Assembly: GCA_023427865.1 (NCBI GenBank)
Contig: JAEYZV010000025.1
Location: 1 to 8,217 of the forward strand
Direction: 5' to 3'
DNA: 8,217 nt
DNA from: Acidobacteriota bacterium
Lineage (GTDB): Bacteria; Acidobacteriota; Vicinamibacteria; Vicinamibacterales; Vicinamibacteraceae
Shown here: positions 7,336-8,217 of the stretch, one piece after another
How positions within the stretch are numbered: position 1 is the stretch's first letter
Layout of the letters: each line of letters starts with the position of its first letter
Made by a program: the position numbers and the translations under genes
The notes under the pieces: model-generated
The model's database searches: none
What the model saw: the letters and a program-made list of their open reading frames with translations, nothing else
Told to the model about the DNA's origin: nothing

Positions 7336-7356
7336 GGCCCGCTGGGACAACGGGCC
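7336..7356. terminator. Hairpin next to the pssA 3' end (candidate terminator)
   Basis: GGCCCG (7336-7341) and CGGGCC (7351-7356) are perfect inverted repeats with a 9-base loop, nine bases beyond the pssA stop on the - strand. The stem is short and no T-run follows, so confidence is low. The rest of the 121-bp convergent gap (7245-7365) shows nothing else I can name. Confidence 0.3.
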
Positions 7357-7365
7357 CTGCATTGC

Positions 7366-7998
7366 TCAGGGTTTCGGAATGCGTAACGTGGCGCTGATCA
7401 TCGCGCTGCCGCTCGCGGCATAGACGAGCACCAGCGGGTGCAGCGTCGCCGGACCGAGGCGGACGGCGCCGAGCCAGATGTCCTCGTGCGTCCGGCCGAG
7501 GTACGCGGCAACGGCCAGCAGCGCGACGATGACGATGCTGGTCGGGATCGGCGTGCCCTCGAAGTACTTCACCTTGCCCGTGCTCGCGTCGGCCAGCACC
7601 GCTGCCGTGACGTTGAAGCGTGCCAGCCGGCTCACGCCGCACACGACGAAGTACGACAGCACGAGCATGTCCCAGCCGCCCCGCAGCCCGAGCGTGTAGC
7701 CGAGCACGGCCGGCGCCACGCCGAACGAGATCACGTCGGCGAGCGAGTCGAGATCGGCGCCGAGGAACGATTGCCGCCGCCCGTCGAGGCGTGCGACGTA
7801 GCCGTCGAGCACGTCGCACAGGAGCGCGATGGGCAGCAGCGCGAACGCGATCCAGACGTAGCGCGCCTCCCGTTCGAGGAGGTACTCGAGGCAGAGGAAG
7901 ATTGCCACCGTGCCGCAGGCGGCGTTGGCGATCGTCAGCGCGTCCGCTGGGGTGTACGACCGCAGCATGGACAGGTGGCGACGCGGTTCGGCGGCCAT
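7366..7998 (-). CDS. pssA: CDP-diacylglycerol-serine O-phosphatidyltransferase (phosphatidylserine synthase, CDP-alcohol phosphatidyltransferase family)
   Basis: This membrane enzyme transfers serine to CDP-diacylglycerol, the first committed step towards phosphatidylethanolamine. With the ATG at 7998 the protein has 210 residues, short but normal for compact type II enzymes. The CDP-alcohol signature is clear: Asp62, Asp65-Gly66, Ala69-Arg70, Gly80, Asp84 and Asp88, with DSLADVISFG directly after. One extra residue lies between the AR and the Gly (nine instead of the usual eight). PssA-type features follow: SRLARFNV (123-130) and KYFEGTPIPTS (144-154), which favour serine over glycerol or inositol acceptors. 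Hydrophobic segments cover about 48-62, 92-105, 111-121, 152-167 and 186-202. The open frame continues upstream to 8166, but that part is Arg/Gly-rich translation of intergenic repeats. ATG at 7968 (MLRSYTP) is an alternative start. Neither has a Shine-Dalgarno sequence. No psd is in view. Confidence 0.9.
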   Translation of the reverse strand: MAAEPRRHLSMLRSYTPADALTIANAACGTVAIFLCLEYLLEREARYVWIAFALLPIALLCDVLDGYVARLDGRRQSFLGADLDSLADVISFGVAPAVLGYTLGLRGGWDMLVLSYFVVCGVSRLARFNVTAAVLADASTGKVKYFEGTPIPTSIVIVALLAVAAYLGRTHEDIWLGAVRLGPATLHPLVLVYAASGSAMISATLRIPKP

Positions 7999-8003
7999 AC
8001 CGC

Positions 8004-8009
8004 ATCGTA
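8004..8009 (-). promoter_or_regulatory. Possible -10 box (TACGAT) for pssA
   Basis: On the - strand TACGAT ends five bases before the ATG at 7998, the spacing seen for TAnnnT boxes of leaderless genes in some phyla. No good -35 box is found. It would support 7998 as the start and explain the missing ribosome site. Confidence 0.25.
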
Positions 8010-8040
8010 CACGGGCGAGCCCGACACGGACGGCGCGCTC

Positions 8041-8217
8041 CCGCCCGTGGGGCGAGGCCCGACGGCTACGTAAGGTCGTGCCGCGTCGTACGGAAGGCCA
8101 CCTGGGTAACCGTCGCCCCTCGATACGTAGCCGTCGCCCCCTGGGCGACGGTCGCCCATCGGGCAAGGCCCGGCGGCTACGTAGGAGTCCGTTCGTAGCG
8201 CCTTCGGCCCGTCGCCT
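8041..8217. repeat. Cluster of REP-like direct and inverted repeats; no gene seen
   Basis: A 23-bp sequence occurs twice in direct orientation at 8052-8074 and 8163-8185 (20 of 23 bases equal; core CGGCTACGTA). An exact 13-bp inverted copy of its core (TACGTAGCCGTCG) lies between them at 8124-8136. CCGTCGCCCC occurs at 8110-8119 and 8131-8140. The 18-bp segments 8101-8118 and 8140-8157 agree at 15 positions, a 39-bp period. Open frames across this stretch are Arg/Gly/Pro-rich and give no known protein. It lies upstream of pssA and continues to the window edge. Confidence 0.75.
8131..8151. repeat. Perfect 9-bp hairpin inside the repeat cluster
   Basis: CCGTCGCCC (8131-8139) and GGGCGACGG (8143-8151) are exact inverted repeats with a 3-base loop (CCT). 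A smaller hairpin, GCCC-ATC-GGGC, follows at 8154-8164. The compact form is typical of REP elements; as a terminator for an unseen gene to the right it would lack a T-run. Confidence 0.6.

Noticed and set aside
7142..8005. - strand frame containing a signal-peptide-like stretch (LRTLLHVACAAIALLA) in the convergent gap
   Set aside because: It has no start codon with a ribosome site there, overlaps pssA in another frame and the end of the dehydrogenase antisense, and the hydrophobic run is short.
7999..8166. 56-residue N-terminal extension of PssA
   Set aside because: The extension is low-complexity Arg/Gly/Pro translated from the repeat cluster; family members start close to the MLRSYTPADALTIAN region.
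8041..8217. CRISPR array or attachment site in the terminal repeats
   Set aside because: There are only two direct copies with unequal context and internal inverted copies, no regular spacers, and no integrase or tRNA nearby.

Overview
This is a GC-rich window with five densely packed protein-coding genes. All five belong to recognisable families. I found no RNA gene, transposase, phage gene, CRISPR array or obvious undescribed system. The gene content suggests a Gram-negative (outer-membrane) bacterium: an RND pump with an outer-membrane lipoprotein channel, and a periplasmic PQQ dehydrogenase carrying a c-type haem. The gene styles and the small palindromic or heptamer repeats between genes remind me of soil Acidobacteriota (Vicinamibacteria-like). 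That assignment is inference and was not tested by any search.

Left third (1-4080, + strand): the 3' part of an AcrB-like HAE1 efflux permease, cut by the window edge and lacking about its first 165 residues. Its stop codon overlaps by one base the start of an OprM/NodT-type outer-membrane lipoprotein. A periplasmic adaptor probably lies upstream, outside the window. Together they would form a tripartite drug or solvent pump.

Middle (4081-5102): a run of seven degenerate 7-bp units (GTACCGG) and a nest of strong GC hairpins fill the space between the converging outer-membrane gene and uppP. uppP is on the - strand and encodes undecaprenyl-diphosphatase, which recycles the cell-wall lipid carrier. 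A 91-bp divergent gap separates uppP from the next gene.

Right half (5103-7998): a + strand PQQ-dependent dehydrogenase with a c-type cytochrome domain inserted inside its beta-propeller. It converges on pssA (- strand), a CDP-diacylglycerol-serine phosphatidyltransferase for phospholipid synthesis. Hairpins again sit between the converging ends. The last ~180 bp (8041-8217) hold no convincing gene and contain direct and inverted copies of a 'CGGCTACGTA' element plus a perfect 9-bp hairpin, resembling a REP-type repeat cluster.

The four transcription units seem functionally independent except for an envelope theme: efflux, lipid-carrier recycling, periplasmic oxidation and phospholipid synthesis. 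The most interesting material is the non-coding repeat structure, the inserted cytochrome, the lengthened catalytic motif of PssA, and the lack of Shine-Dalgarno sequences on both - strand genes.
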